DNA of 25,221 nucleotides from Thiomargarita sp. GTDB taxonomy: Bacteria > Pseudomonadota > Gammaproteobacteria > Beggiatoales > Beggiatoaceae. Shown in pieces: positions 7,463 to 14,701 of the stretch. Every line of letters begins with the position of its first letter. Position 1 is the first letter of the stretch. A program made the position numbers and the translations under genes. The notes below the pieces were generated by a model. That model made no database searches. It worked only from the letters and a program-made list of their open reading frames with translations, and was not told the DNA's origin. The stretch spans positions 1 through 25,221 of the forward strand of contig JAGLFE010000089.1 in assembly GCA_023144675.1 (NCBI GenBank), in the 5' to 3' direction.

Positions 7463-8536
7463 ATGGCTCGTCCAGCTAAAGTACACATTGATATAACTGC
7501 TTTGCAAAATAACTTGCAACAGGTAAAACTCCATGCTAAAAAACAGCAGATTATGGCAGTTGTCAAAGCTAATGCCTATGGTCATGGAGCGGTAAATATC
7601 GCCCAAGCTTTAGAAGAGAAAGTAGATGCTTTAGCGGTATCTTGCTTGGAAGAGGCTTTGATATTACGTGCGGCGAATATTACTAAGCCCATCGTGTTGC
7701 TGGAAGGAATTTTTGAACCGGATGAATTACCAATTATTACGCAATATGATTTACAAATCGTACTGCATAATACTAAACAGATTGAATATATTGCCCATAC
7801 TCAGTTAAAAAAACCTATTTCTATTTGGTTAAAAGTAGATACTGGTATGCATCGCTTAGGATTTTCACCAAGTGAAATTGGTCATGTTTATAAGGTATTA
7901 CAAAGAAGTAAATATATTGCTAAACCGATTCGTTTAATGAGCCATCTTGCTTGCGCTGATGATTGTAATAATAATATTACTTTGCAACAATCCAGAATAT
8001 TTTTAGATTTAGCTAAACGGCTAGGTTTAGAAGCTTCTTTAGCTAATTCGGCTGGTATTTTAGGCTGGCATCAAACACATGCTGATTGGGTACGTCCGGG
8101 TATTATGTTATATGGAATTTCTCCATTTATTAACGGTGTTGCGGAACAGGAACATTTGAAACCAGTAATGCAACTAGAATCAAATTTGATTAATATCAAA
8201 CAATATCAAAGAGGACAGGCAATTGGCTATGGAGCAACTTGGCATTGCCCTCAACCGATGCCAGTTGGAGTGATTGCAATTGGTTATGCTGATGGCTATC
8301 CACGTCATGCACCATCTGGAATGCCAGTTTTAGTAAATAATAAACGAGTGCCTTTAATTGGGCGGGTTTCAATGGATATGATTACAGTGGATTTACGTAG
8401 TCAACCTAATGCACGTATTGGCGATCCAGTGATACTGTGGGGCAATAATTTACCAGTGGAAGAAGTGGCAGCTTTAGCAGGAACTATTGCTTATGAATTG
8501 CTATGTAATGTAAACCAGCGAGTTCGATTAGTATAA
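7463..8536 (+). CDS. alr: Alanine racemase
   Basis: A 357-residue PLP enzyme of normal length that makes D-alanine for peptidoglycan. The PLP-binding lysine is Lys35 in MAVVKANAYGHG. The catalytic tyrosine of the other subunit is Tyr256 in GYGATW. Other family residues are Arg211 in VRPGIMLYG, GYADGYPR (274-281) and VSMDM (302-306). The N-terminal TIM barrel and C-terminal beta domain are both complete. It starts 9 bases after the dnaB stop, with GGGGAA at the dnaB 3' end as a distant ribosome-binding site, so it probably depends on the dnaB transcript. A family A element lies 7 bases beyond its stop, and the family B element nested in it carries a likely terminator. Confidence 0.97.
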   Translation: MARPAKVHIDITALQNNLQQVKLHAKKQQIMAVVKANAYGHGAVNIAQALEEKVDALAVSCLEEALILRAANITKPIVLLEGIFEPDELPIITQYDLQIVLHNTKQIEYIAHTQLKKPISIWLKVDTGMHRLGFSPSEIGHVYKVLQRSKYIAKPIRLMSHLACADDCNNNITLQQSRIFLDLAKRLGLEASLANSAGILGWHQTHADWVRPGIMLYGISPFINGVAEQEHLKPVMQLESNLINIKQYQRGQAIGYGATWHCPQPMPVGVIAIGYADGYPRHAPSGMPVLVNNKRVPLIGRVSMDMITVDLRSQPNARIGDPVILWGNNLPVEEVAALAGTIAYELLCNVNQRVRLV

Positions 8537-8658
8537 TATTTTGGTAACTATCTACCAAGTTAAGAAATACGCATAAAATCAAGTAAAAAATGTAGGATGC
8601 TGCTGAGGAACAAAGCGCATTAATCATGTTAAAATTTTAACTCTTCATATTTAAAGTT

Positions 8659-8748
8659 GGTAGTCCTAAAATAGGTAGTGCTAAACCTGTTAGGTCTTTG
8701 ATACCTGACAGGTTTTTTGAGACCATCACTACTTTGTTCAGGACTACC
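8659..8748. mobile_element. Family B palindromic element, copy 2, nested in family A
   Basis: A 90-bp element with ends GGTAGTCCT and AGGACTACC and second-tier matches GTAGTG (8675-8680) and CACTAC (8727-8732). The core is a hairpin. It is flanked by the perfect duplication TTAAAGTT, direct evidence that it was inserted as a unit. It has no open reading frame, so mobility would need a transposase acting in trans. Confidence 0.88.
8684..8719 (+). terminator. Intrinsic terminator inside the family B element, downstream of alr
   Basis: Arms AACCTGTTAGGT (8684-8695) and ACCTGACAGGTT (8703-8714) pair 11 of 12 around the loop CTTTGAT. A T run follows immediately, in the direction of dnaB-alr transcription. 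It is the best-formed intrinsic terminator in the window. Confidence 0.75.
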
Positions 8749-8822
8749 TTAAAGTTTAATTGGTAGATAATTACACATTTTGTTCATTATGATTAATGAC
8801 GATAAAAGGAATAAAAATTAAT

Positions 8823-9929
8823 ATGCTTAGAAAAAAACCAATTATTTTAGTTGTTGATGATAATCCAGAAAATTTAAAAGTATTGGGAAATATATTAAAT
8901 GAACATAATTATAGCCCTGGTTTTGCCTATAATGGCATGGTAGTAATGGATTTATTGCAGAAAAAACAGCCAGATTTAATTTTATTAGATATTATGATGC
9001 ACGGCATGGATGGACTTGAAGTATGCCAACGCATTAAAGCAAATAAGCAGTTTGCCGATATTCCAATCATCTTCTTGACAGCCAAAACAGAGACTGAAAA
9101 TGTTGTAGAAGGGTTAAAATTAGGCGCAGTTGATTATATTACTAAACCTTTCAATACTCAAGAATTATTGACTCGTATTAACACCCATCTTGAATTGCAA
9201 ACTACTAAAAATAAATTGAAAGAAGCATTAGCAGCCAAAGATAAATTTTTTTCCATTATTTCTCATGATTTAGGTAATTTATTTAATATTTTATTAGGTT
9301 TTTCCTCAGTATTAGCTAATAATGATAAATTAACTGCTGAATCTAAAGAGAAATACATTAATAATATTTTAACCACTGCCAATAAAGGTTTCAATCTATT
9401 AAGCAATTTACTAGAATGGTCAAGATCACAAACTGGTCAAATTCAAGTTAATTTTATATCTATAGATTTGCACAAAATGGTTCAAAGAAATATAGAGCTA
9501 ATTTCTGAAAAAGCCAAACTTAAACAAGTGCAATTCAATACTAATATTGGAGAAACTACTGCCTTTGCAGACATAAATATGCTGGATATTATTATTCGTA
9601 ATTTATTATCTAATGCTGTTAAATTTACGCCATCACAAGGTCAAATAGAAATAACTACTAGAAAAATAGAAAACAATTTTGTTGAAATATCAGTTGTTGA
9701 TACTGGTGTAGGAATACCTAAAGAGCATGTTGGCAAAATTTTCCGTATTGATGCTAATTACACAACACAAAGTACAGATAACGAAAAAGGTAATGGGTTA
9801 GGCTTGCTTTTGTGTAAAGAATTTGCCGAAAAAAATCACGGCACAATTGGAGTTGAAAGTGAAGAAGGAATAGGTAGTAGATTTTATGTTCAACTTCCTA
9901 TTGATAATATAGAGGACATAAACTCCTAA
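8823..9929 (+). CDS. Response regulator receiver / histidine kinase fusion protein
   Basis: A 368-residue soluble signalling protein without membrane segments. Residues 5-122 are a receiver domain with acidic pair Asp12-Asp13, phosphoacceptor Asp56 (LILLDIMM), Thr86 and Lys108 (TKPF). A short coiled linker (about 123-142) leads to a HisKA domain with His148 in SIISHDL. The HATPase domain has the N-box NLLSNAVKFT (260-269), G1 DTGVGI (293-298) and G2 GNGLGL (323-328). The receiver-first order suggests it is controlled by another kinase. The usual HDLKNP reads HDLGNL here, losing the proline, so kinase/phosphatase balance may differ. I prefer ATG 8823, since AAGGA lies at 8806-8810; ATG 8796 would add nine residues. 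No partner regulator is adjacent. Confidence 0.93.
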   Translation: MLRKKPIILVVDDNPENLKVLGNILNEHNYSPGFAYNGMVVMDLLQKKQPDLILLDIMMHGMDGLEVCQRIKANKQFADIPIIFLTAKTETENVVEGLKLGAVDYITKPFNTQELLTRINTHLELQTTKNKLKEALAAKDKFFSIISHDLGNLFNILLGFSSVLANNDKLTAESKEKYINNILTTANKGFNLLSNLLEWSRSQTGQIQVNFISIDLHKMVQRNIELISEKAKLKQVQFNTNIGETTAFADINMLDIIIRNLLSNAVKFTPSQGQIEITTRKIENNFVEISVVDTGVGIPKEHVGKIFRIDANYTTQSTDNEKGNGLGLLLCKEFAEKNHGTIGVESEEGIGSRFYVQLPIDNIEDINS

Positions 9930-10111
9930 TTTTTAAAATTAATGTAAGACTTACGCATTGACAAAAGTATTACAATCTGAATCAGATTAAATAATCTATA
10001 AAAAATAATAACTATTTTTGATATTTATGTTTTTATAAAAATATATTAAATAAAACGCTTAGAAATACTTATGCAAAAAGTCTATTATACTAAACACTAG
10101 TTTAAATAAAA
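9930..10111. other. Intergenic region before the epimerase-like gene
   Basis: 182 AT-rich bases. They contain a small palindrome, AATCTGA-A-TCAGATT (9974-9988), 16 bases after the TTGACA at 9958-9963. No good -10 lies at the right distance from that TTGACA. TATTATACT near 10083-10091 could be a -10 for the following gene. Nothing else was recognised. Confidence 0.4.
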
Positions 10112-11002
10112 ATGTCAATTGATTCCATTTCCAAAATCGCAATCGTAACCGGTGCAACCAGTCAAATTGGACATTTTTTGTTACCTTATTTGCAAGCTGC
10201 CAATTTTACTGTGATTGCTATCAGTCGTAATCCACCTGCATTGCCAAAAACTTCTCAACAAATTATTTGGCAACTAGCTGATTTAACCACTGAACATTTT
10301 TTTCATGCAGTTAAACAGCCGATTACACTATTTCATATTGCTCCGCTACCATTGTTACCCGCTTTACTAAATTACCTTGTTAATAATAAAACTATTGTGA
10401 AACGAGTAATCGCTTTCAGCTCTACCAGTGCCTTAACTAAACTTGATTCCCCCGATTCTAAGGAAAAAGCTATAGCATTTCAATTATTTGAAGCAGAAAA
10501 AGCGGTGGCTGAAAATTGTATTAATCTGAATATTAACTGGACTATTTTCCGACCTACTTTGATTTACGGTTGTGGGCTGGATAAAAATATTAGTTTTATT
10601 GCAAAATTTATTCACCGTTTTGGTTTTTTCCCCATTTTAGAACAAGGAAATGGACTACGTCAACCTGTTCACGCCGCCGATCTTGCTCAAGCCTGTTTAC
10701 AAGCCAATCAATCACCTGAAGCCGTTAATAAAATTTACCAATTAACTGGTGGAGAAACATTGAATTATTATGAAATGGTGCTGGCTATTTTTAAATGTTT
10801 AGGTAAAAAACCGCGCATTATTCCGATTCCATTAAAATTATTTCAATTAGCAATACATTGTATTAATTGGCTTCCAGCTTATAAACATTTGTCGCCAAAT
10901 ATGATCAATCGCATGGATCAGGATTTATGTTTTGAACATCAGGAAGCTAGTCAAGATTTTGGTTATTATCCTAGAAAGTTTACTGATATGGGATTTAATT
11001 AA
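10112..11002 (+). CDS. NAD-dependent epimerase/dehydratase-like SDR protein
   Basis: A 296-residue extended short-chain dehydrogenase-like protein. The N-terminal Rossmann motif is VTGATSQIGHFLL (12-24). A strand ending AFSSTSALTK (101-110), RPTLIYG (147-153) and QPVHAADLAQA (184-194) are typical of epimerases and NDUFA9-like atypical members. The YxxxK catalytic pair is not clear: the aligned position reads FEAEK (126-130), with Phe in place of Tyr. It may bind a dinucleotide without normal catalysis. The C-terminal half (PRIIPIPLKLFQLAIHCINWLPAY) is hydrophobic and may touch the membrane or a lipid substrate. The substrate is unknown. It stands alone on the plus strand, facing the GH57 gene. 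The start lacks an obvious Shine-Dalgarno sequence. Confidence 0.85.
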   Translation: MSIDSISKIAIVTGATSQIGHFLLPYLQAANFTVIAISRNPPALPKTSQQIIWQLADLTTEHFFHAVKQPITLFHIAPLPLLPALLNYLVNNKTIVKRVIAFSSTSALTKLDSPDSKEKAIAFQLFEAEKAVAENCINLNINWTIFRPTLIYGCGLDKNISFIAKFIHRFGFFPILEQGNGLRQPVHAADLAQACLQANQSPEAVNKIYQLTGGETLNYYEMVLAIFKCLGKKPRIIPIPLKLFQLAIHCINWLPAYKHLSPNMINRMDQDLCFEHQEASQDFGYYPRKFTDMGFN

Positions 11003-11098
11003 ATAGCGAAAAATTAAAATGATATGAATTATCAAGAAATTTTTATGAACAGTTGATTGTCTGATTTTGTCCTGAGCCATGAATATCGTACAAGATTT

Positions 11099-11130
11099 AA
11101 TATTTAGGAGTTAAATTTGTCCTAAATATT
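11099..11130. terminator. Hairpin between convergent genes, possible bidirectional terminator
   Basis: Perfect 11-bp arms AATATTTAGGA (11099-11109) and TCCTAAATATT (11120-11130) with a 10-base loop. They lie between the 3' ends of the epimerase-like gene and the GH57 gene. There is no clean T run on either strand, so the termination role is inferred mainly from position. Confidence 0.5.
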
Positions 11131-11149
11131 GGCACTCAAAATATTTTTT

Positions 11150-13288
11150 CTAAACAATATGAATCTGCGAAACTGGACTATAATCCACATTACCTAAATT
11201 ATCAACCGCTTCCACAAAATACCGAACTGAACCTGTTCCCGCTGGCAAAATTGCTTGATATTGAGTAGAAATAACCGTTGGATTAGTTTGCGAAGGATAA
11301 CTACCTTGGTCAGTCATTTTAATTTGCTTCGTGTTATTAGAAGCATCCAAAGGGGCATAATGTAAAATAACTTGCTTAATTCCTGCTATATCATAAACAA
11401 AGGTATGGAAAATAGCTTGTTTAGCGGCTGAAGTTAAACCACCTTGCCCCCAATCTTTCCCACCAGGATTGGCTGGACGCACCCAAGGCATGAAAATAGT
11501 CGGTCCAGTTTTATCCCGTTTAGAACTAACTAATTGATCTAACTCTGATTTCACCATGCTCAAAGCTTTATTGGCGGCATTAGTTACCTGTGCATCCCAA
11601 ACATTCTGTCCAGTCCAATACCAATAACAACTGGTTTCGGCAGTATAAAGTAAACGTTTTAGCTCATTGATTATTTCTACAGACAGCTCTTTGGAATCTT
11701 CAATGCTATGTACTACATTTTGGAAAGCGGTTAAAATTGCCCAACTATTTAAATCGGGAGAATAATCTTTTTCCAACCACGAAAACCATTTAGTAAACTG
11801 TGGGTCACCATTATCTGCACCTGCCCATGAACCTGCCTCTAAATGAACTTTATTTTTCGGGTCAACGGGAAATTGTTTTAGATAATCTTTAATCGCAGTT
11901 AATTGAAAACGTCCATCATTTTGGCACATTTCCACCAACCGCCCAGTATTACAAGTATAATAACTATCTGCACCGCCCCCATAATTATCGCCATCGGAAT
12001 GTAAAACAAAGAAAGGCGGATGTTTGGGGTCATAAGTTTTGGTTTGCACCATATGGTCATGAATTTGTCCCATCACCGTTTCATACTGCAATGCACCATA
12101 ACCACCACGAGCATCTTCATTTCCCAAATAACGTTCAGCAGGAACACCGATAATTTCATGATTTTTACCTTGACGATCAGTATAATTTAACCAGCAGGGC
12201 TTTAATAATTTAGGGGAAATTTTACTCGCCGCCCAAATATTATTTAATTGCAGCCAATCATTAGCTGGTGGATTTACCTGATCAGCTTTATTGGGTGGCA
12301 ACATTCCTTCACAACTTCCTGCATAGGGATAATCTGAACAAGCACGGAAATGGTGAATAGAATCATAAATTACTGCTTCAACCCCCGCTTCATTTAAAGC
12401 TGGAATAATATGGGGCTGAAAGGCGGTTTCTGGCGGAAATAAAACTTTACTCGCTTCGGTGTTAAAAGTATCACTAATAATGCCACGATGCCATTTTATT
12501 TGTCCAATAATATCACGGGAGGGAATTAAGGGCATTAACGGATGAAAAAATCCAAAAGCGGTAAAATCAGTACGTGGATTACCAAAAGCGGTTTTAGTTT
12601 GAGCAACTTGAGTTAATTCATGATTCCAATTACTGAATCCGCCATGCGCTTTTCCCGTTTCACCACAACGATGTAATTGCTCAATCAAGGAACCCGACCA
12701 ACTTGTGGATAAACCAGCATGGGCTAAACCACCATTGGCGTATTGCCAAACTGCTGCTGGGATAAAATGGGTATAAGGACCTTGACGCTGCCCAAAAATA
12801 TCATCTTTTTCGCCGTCCCAATATTCGGTATTGGTAGCATCATAATAAGGCTGGTGCATATGCTTGTGAATCCCAAAATAAATAACGGGCTGATTTGAAA
12901 CGCCTAAAGTAACCGCAGTTGGTTTTGGAATCTCTTTTTTAGCAGGTGCAGTTGTTTGCAGTTTTGAAGAACCCTTAATTTGCAATTCACGATGGGTACT
13001 AATCCAATCTTTTTCTTGCGCAAGCTTAAAATCGGCGACACGACAACCTTCAATTTGTAAATAAGTAATGCCTTCATGGTAAGCTTCGGGCGGTATTTTA
13101 AAAAGATATTGGTTCTGACCTTGATGGCTAACTCTTTCTTCTTTAACAATCCATTCCCAACTATCGGGATGGCGAATAATGAGTTGCGCAAAAGGAACTT
13201 TACCATCGGTTTGCATTGAAATGGTAAAACCTTTGCCCGTTTCCACATCTTCAGGCAAAGTTATTTCGGTTATTTTTGTAAAAATCAT
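11150..13288 (-). CDS. Glycoside hydrolase family 57 protein
   Basis: A 712-residue protein without a signal peptide, so probably cytoplasmic. Residues about 1-110 form a beta-rich region resembling a carbohydrate-binding or Ig-like module, followed by a Pro/Lys linker (112-125). The GH57 catalytic part contains IHKHMHQPYYD (140-150), SGSLIEQL (198-205), GFFHPLMPLI (246-255), the probable nucleophile Glu287 in LFPPETAF, and LHSDGDNYGGG (429-439) with candidate acid Asp432 or Asp434. The C-terminus (about 630-712) looks like another Ig-like module, with RYFVEAVDNLGNVDYSP. GH57 enzymes act on alpha-glucans as amylases, branching enzymes or transferases; the exact activity is not readable. It starts 30 bases after the accD stop, so co-transcription is likely. 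No glycogen genes are nearby. Confidence 0.88.
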   Translation of the reverse strand: MIFTKITEITLPEDVETGKGFTISMQTDGKVPFAQLIIRHPDSWEWIVKEERVSHQGQNQYLFKIPPEAYHEGITYLQIEGCRVADFKLAQEKDWISTHRELQIKGSSKLQTTAPAKKEIPKPTAVTLGVSNQPVIYFGIHKHMHQPYYDATNTEYWDGEKDDIFGQRQGPYTHFIPAAVWQYANGGLAHAGLSTSWSGSLIEQLHRCGETGKAHGGFSNWNHELTQVAQTKTAFGNPRTDFTAFGFFHPLMPLIPSRDIIGQIKWHRGIISDTFNTEASKVLFPPETAFQPHIIPALNEAGVEAVIYDSIHHFRACSDYPYAGSCEGMLPPNKADQVNPPANDWLQLNNIWAASKISPKLLKPCWLNYTDRQGKNHEIIGVPAERYLGNEDARGGYGALQYETVMGQIHDHMVQTKTYDPKHPPFFVLHSDGDNYGGGADSYYTCNTGRLVEMCQNDGRFQLTAIKDYLKQFPVDPKNKVHLEAGSWAGADNGDPQFTKWFSWLEKDYSPDLNSWAILTAFQNVVHSIEDSKELSVEIINELKRLLYTAETSCYWYWTGQNVWDAQVTNAANKALSMVKSELDQLVSSKRDKTGPTIFMPWVRPANPGGKDWGQGGLTSAAKQAIFHTFVYDIAGIKQVILHYAPLDASNNTKQIKMTDQGSYPSQTNPTVISTQYQAILPAGTGSVRYFVEAVDNLGNVDYSPVSQIHIV

Positions 13289-13318
13289 GGTAGTTAAATT
13301 ATTAATAAAATTAGGTAA

Positions 13319-14272
13319 TTAAGATTCATCTTCATGCAGTTCATTTTTAACTTCAGTTTCATCATCCAAATCTTGGATAACAACTGGCCAAGATGGTTCT
13401 TCATCGGGAGAAGTGGGTTGTTGATGGGTTAAAATAGTTAGCAAAGAAGCGATTCGATCCCGCATTTCCCGCCGATCAATAATCATATCAATCGCACCAT
13501 GTTCTAGTAAAAATTCACTTCGTTGGAATCCTTCTGGCAAAGTTTCCCGAACAGTTTGTTCAATCACTCGTGGACCAGCAAAGCCAATCAAGGCATTGGG
13601 TTCAGCGATATTAATATCACCCAGCATAGCTAAACTCGCCGATACTCCACCCATTGTTGGATCAGTTAATACGGAAATAAAGGGTAAACCATGTTGGCTC
13701 ATTTTCTGAAGTACTGCGCTGGTTTTTGCCATCTGCATTAATGAAAATAGGGCTTCTTGCATACGCGCACCACCACTTGCCGAAAAACAAATCAAGGGAA
13801 TATAATATTTGATTGCGGTATTAGCAGCCCGTACAAACTTTTCCCCCACAACACTACCCATTGAACCACCCATAAATTCAAATTCAAAAGCAGCGGTAAC
13901 TAAAGGTACGCCTTTTACTTGACCTTTTATCACAATTAAAGCATCTTTTTCACCAGTTAATTTTTGTTTTTGCAATAATCGATCTTTATATTTTTTGCTA
14001 TCACGAAATTTAAGTGGGTCCATTGGAGATAATTCTATTCCAATTTCTTCACGATTTTCTGGGTCAAGAAAAGTTTCTAGTCGTTTGCGTCCGCCAATTC
14101 GTAAATGATGGCTACATTTTGGACAAACATTCATTAAGCGTTCTAATTCAGGACTATATAATACTGCCTGACAAACAGGACATTTACTCCACACGCCTTC
14201 GGGTACAGAATGTTTACTTTTTCTGCCATCAGTGCGAATGCGGGAGGGTAATAATTTTTCAAACCAAGTCAT
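13319..14272 (-). CDS. accD: Acetyl-CoA carboxylase carboxyltransferase beta subunit
   Basis: A 317-residue beta subunit of the carboxyltransferase that, with AccA, moves the carboxyl group from biotin to acetyl-CoA, giving malonyl-CoA for fatty-acid synthesis. The N-terminal four-cysteine zinc ribbon is complete (Cys31, Cys34, Cys50, Cys53). The crotonase-like core has EFMGGSMGSVVGEKF, SASGGARMQEA and TDPTMGGVSASLAMLGD, which build the acetyl-CoA and carboxybiotin sites. It is slightly longer than E. coli AccD (304) because of an acidic tail rich in Asp and Glu (about 287-317). In many gammaproteobacteria accD precedes folC; here it is followed by the GH57 gene. Upstream lies a 429-base gap with a repeat, so it probably has its own promoter. 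Confidence 0.97.
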   Translation of the reverse strand: MTWFEKLLPSRIRTDGRKSKHSVPEGVWSKCPVCQAVLYSPELERLMNVCPKCSHHLRIGGRKRLETFLDPENREEIGIELSPMDPLKFRDSKKYKDRLLQKQKLTGEKDALIVIKGQVKGVPLVTAAFEFEFMGGSMGSVVGEKFVRAANTAIKYYIPLICFSASGGARMQEALFSLMQMAKTSAVLQKMSQHGLPFISVLTDPTMGGVSASLAMLGDINIAEPNALIGFAGPRVIEQTVRETLPEGFQRSEFLLEHGAIDMIIDRREMRDRIASLLTILTHQQPTSPDEEPSWPVVIQDLDDETEVKNELHEDES

Positions 14273-14701
14273 TTTTATTATATGTAATTAATTAGGAAAG
14301 TAATCTGTTTTTTTATCTAAATATATTTTATAAAACAAAACATTTAGCATATATTATTATAATAATAACTCAAACTTGAAAAATCAAATGAAAGAATTAA
14401 ACTAAAAACTAAAATATGATGGAAGCTTTATTTTATAATATTCGTAACTAAATTTAGGTAAAATATTAAGTTTGATTTAATTGAAATTAGTAAAACTAAG
14501 TCCTTAGATTCTTGGTTTTTAAAATTGCCCAATATTTAGTAATTGCTCACCCTAAAATTAGATAGTCCTGAACAAAGTAGTGGTAAACTCGTTAAATATT
14601 TTATACTTAACGAATTTTTCAAAAAATAACTACATTATTCAGGACTACCAACATTTTTTGTTCTACCGAACTTATTTACAATAATAACCAACTAGGCATT
14701 A
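14273..14701. other. 429-base gene-free region between ppdK and accD
   Basis: Very AT-rich. The right third is occupied by family B element copy 3 (14561-14649). The left two thirds (14273-14560) should hold the accD promoter on the minus strand. Several TATAAT-like strings occur around 14350-14370 but none has a convincing -35. No small coding sequence or RNA gene was recognised. Confidence 0.6.
14561..14649. repeat. Family B palindromic element, copy 3 (downstream of ppdK)
   Basis: An 89-bp element with ends GATAGTCCTGAACAAAGTAG and ATTCAGGACTACC. The left 24 bases are nearly the exact inverse of the right end of copy 2. The inner hairpin has arms TCGTTAA (14589-14595) and TTAACGA (14607-14613). 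It begins 52 bases past the ppdK stop and could end or stabilise that transcript. No clear target duplication flanks it. Confidence 0.85.

Larger units (their letters stand above)
8651..8756. repeat. 8-bp target duplication around the nested family B element
   Basis: TTAAAGTT occurs at 8651-8658 and again at 8749-8756, directly abutting both ends of the 90-bp family B element. Collapsing one copy restores ATTTAAAGTTTAATTGG. This agrees with the uninterrupted family A copy at 25127, whose reverse complement reads ATTTAAAGCTTTAATTGG. Confidence 0.9.
8544..8774. mobile_element. Family A MITE-like element, copy 1, interrupted by a family B element
   Basis: Terminal inverted repeats are GTAACTATCTACCAA at 8544 and TTGGTAGATAATTAC ending at 8774 (14 of 15 matching). 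Flanks ATATTTTG (8536-8543) and ACATTTTG (8775-8782) look like an 8-bp target duplication with one mismatch. There is no coding capacity, and about 133 bp remain once the nested element and its duplication are removed. The interior contains TGTAGGATGC with GCGCATTAAT, similar to a widespread class of dispersed GTAGGATG...CGCATC sequences. A reverse-complement relative is at 25127-25221. Confidence 0.85.

Noticed and set aside
9943..9966. GTAAGACTTACGCATTGACA-like string resembling an insertion-sequence end
   Set aside because: Only one such end is present, with no convincing inverse partner or flanking duplication in the 9930-10111 gap, so it is not called as an element.
14014..14295. Plus-strand open frame over the accD start
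   Set aside because: It lies opposite a firmly identified accD N-terminus and has no ribosome-binding site or recognisable domain.
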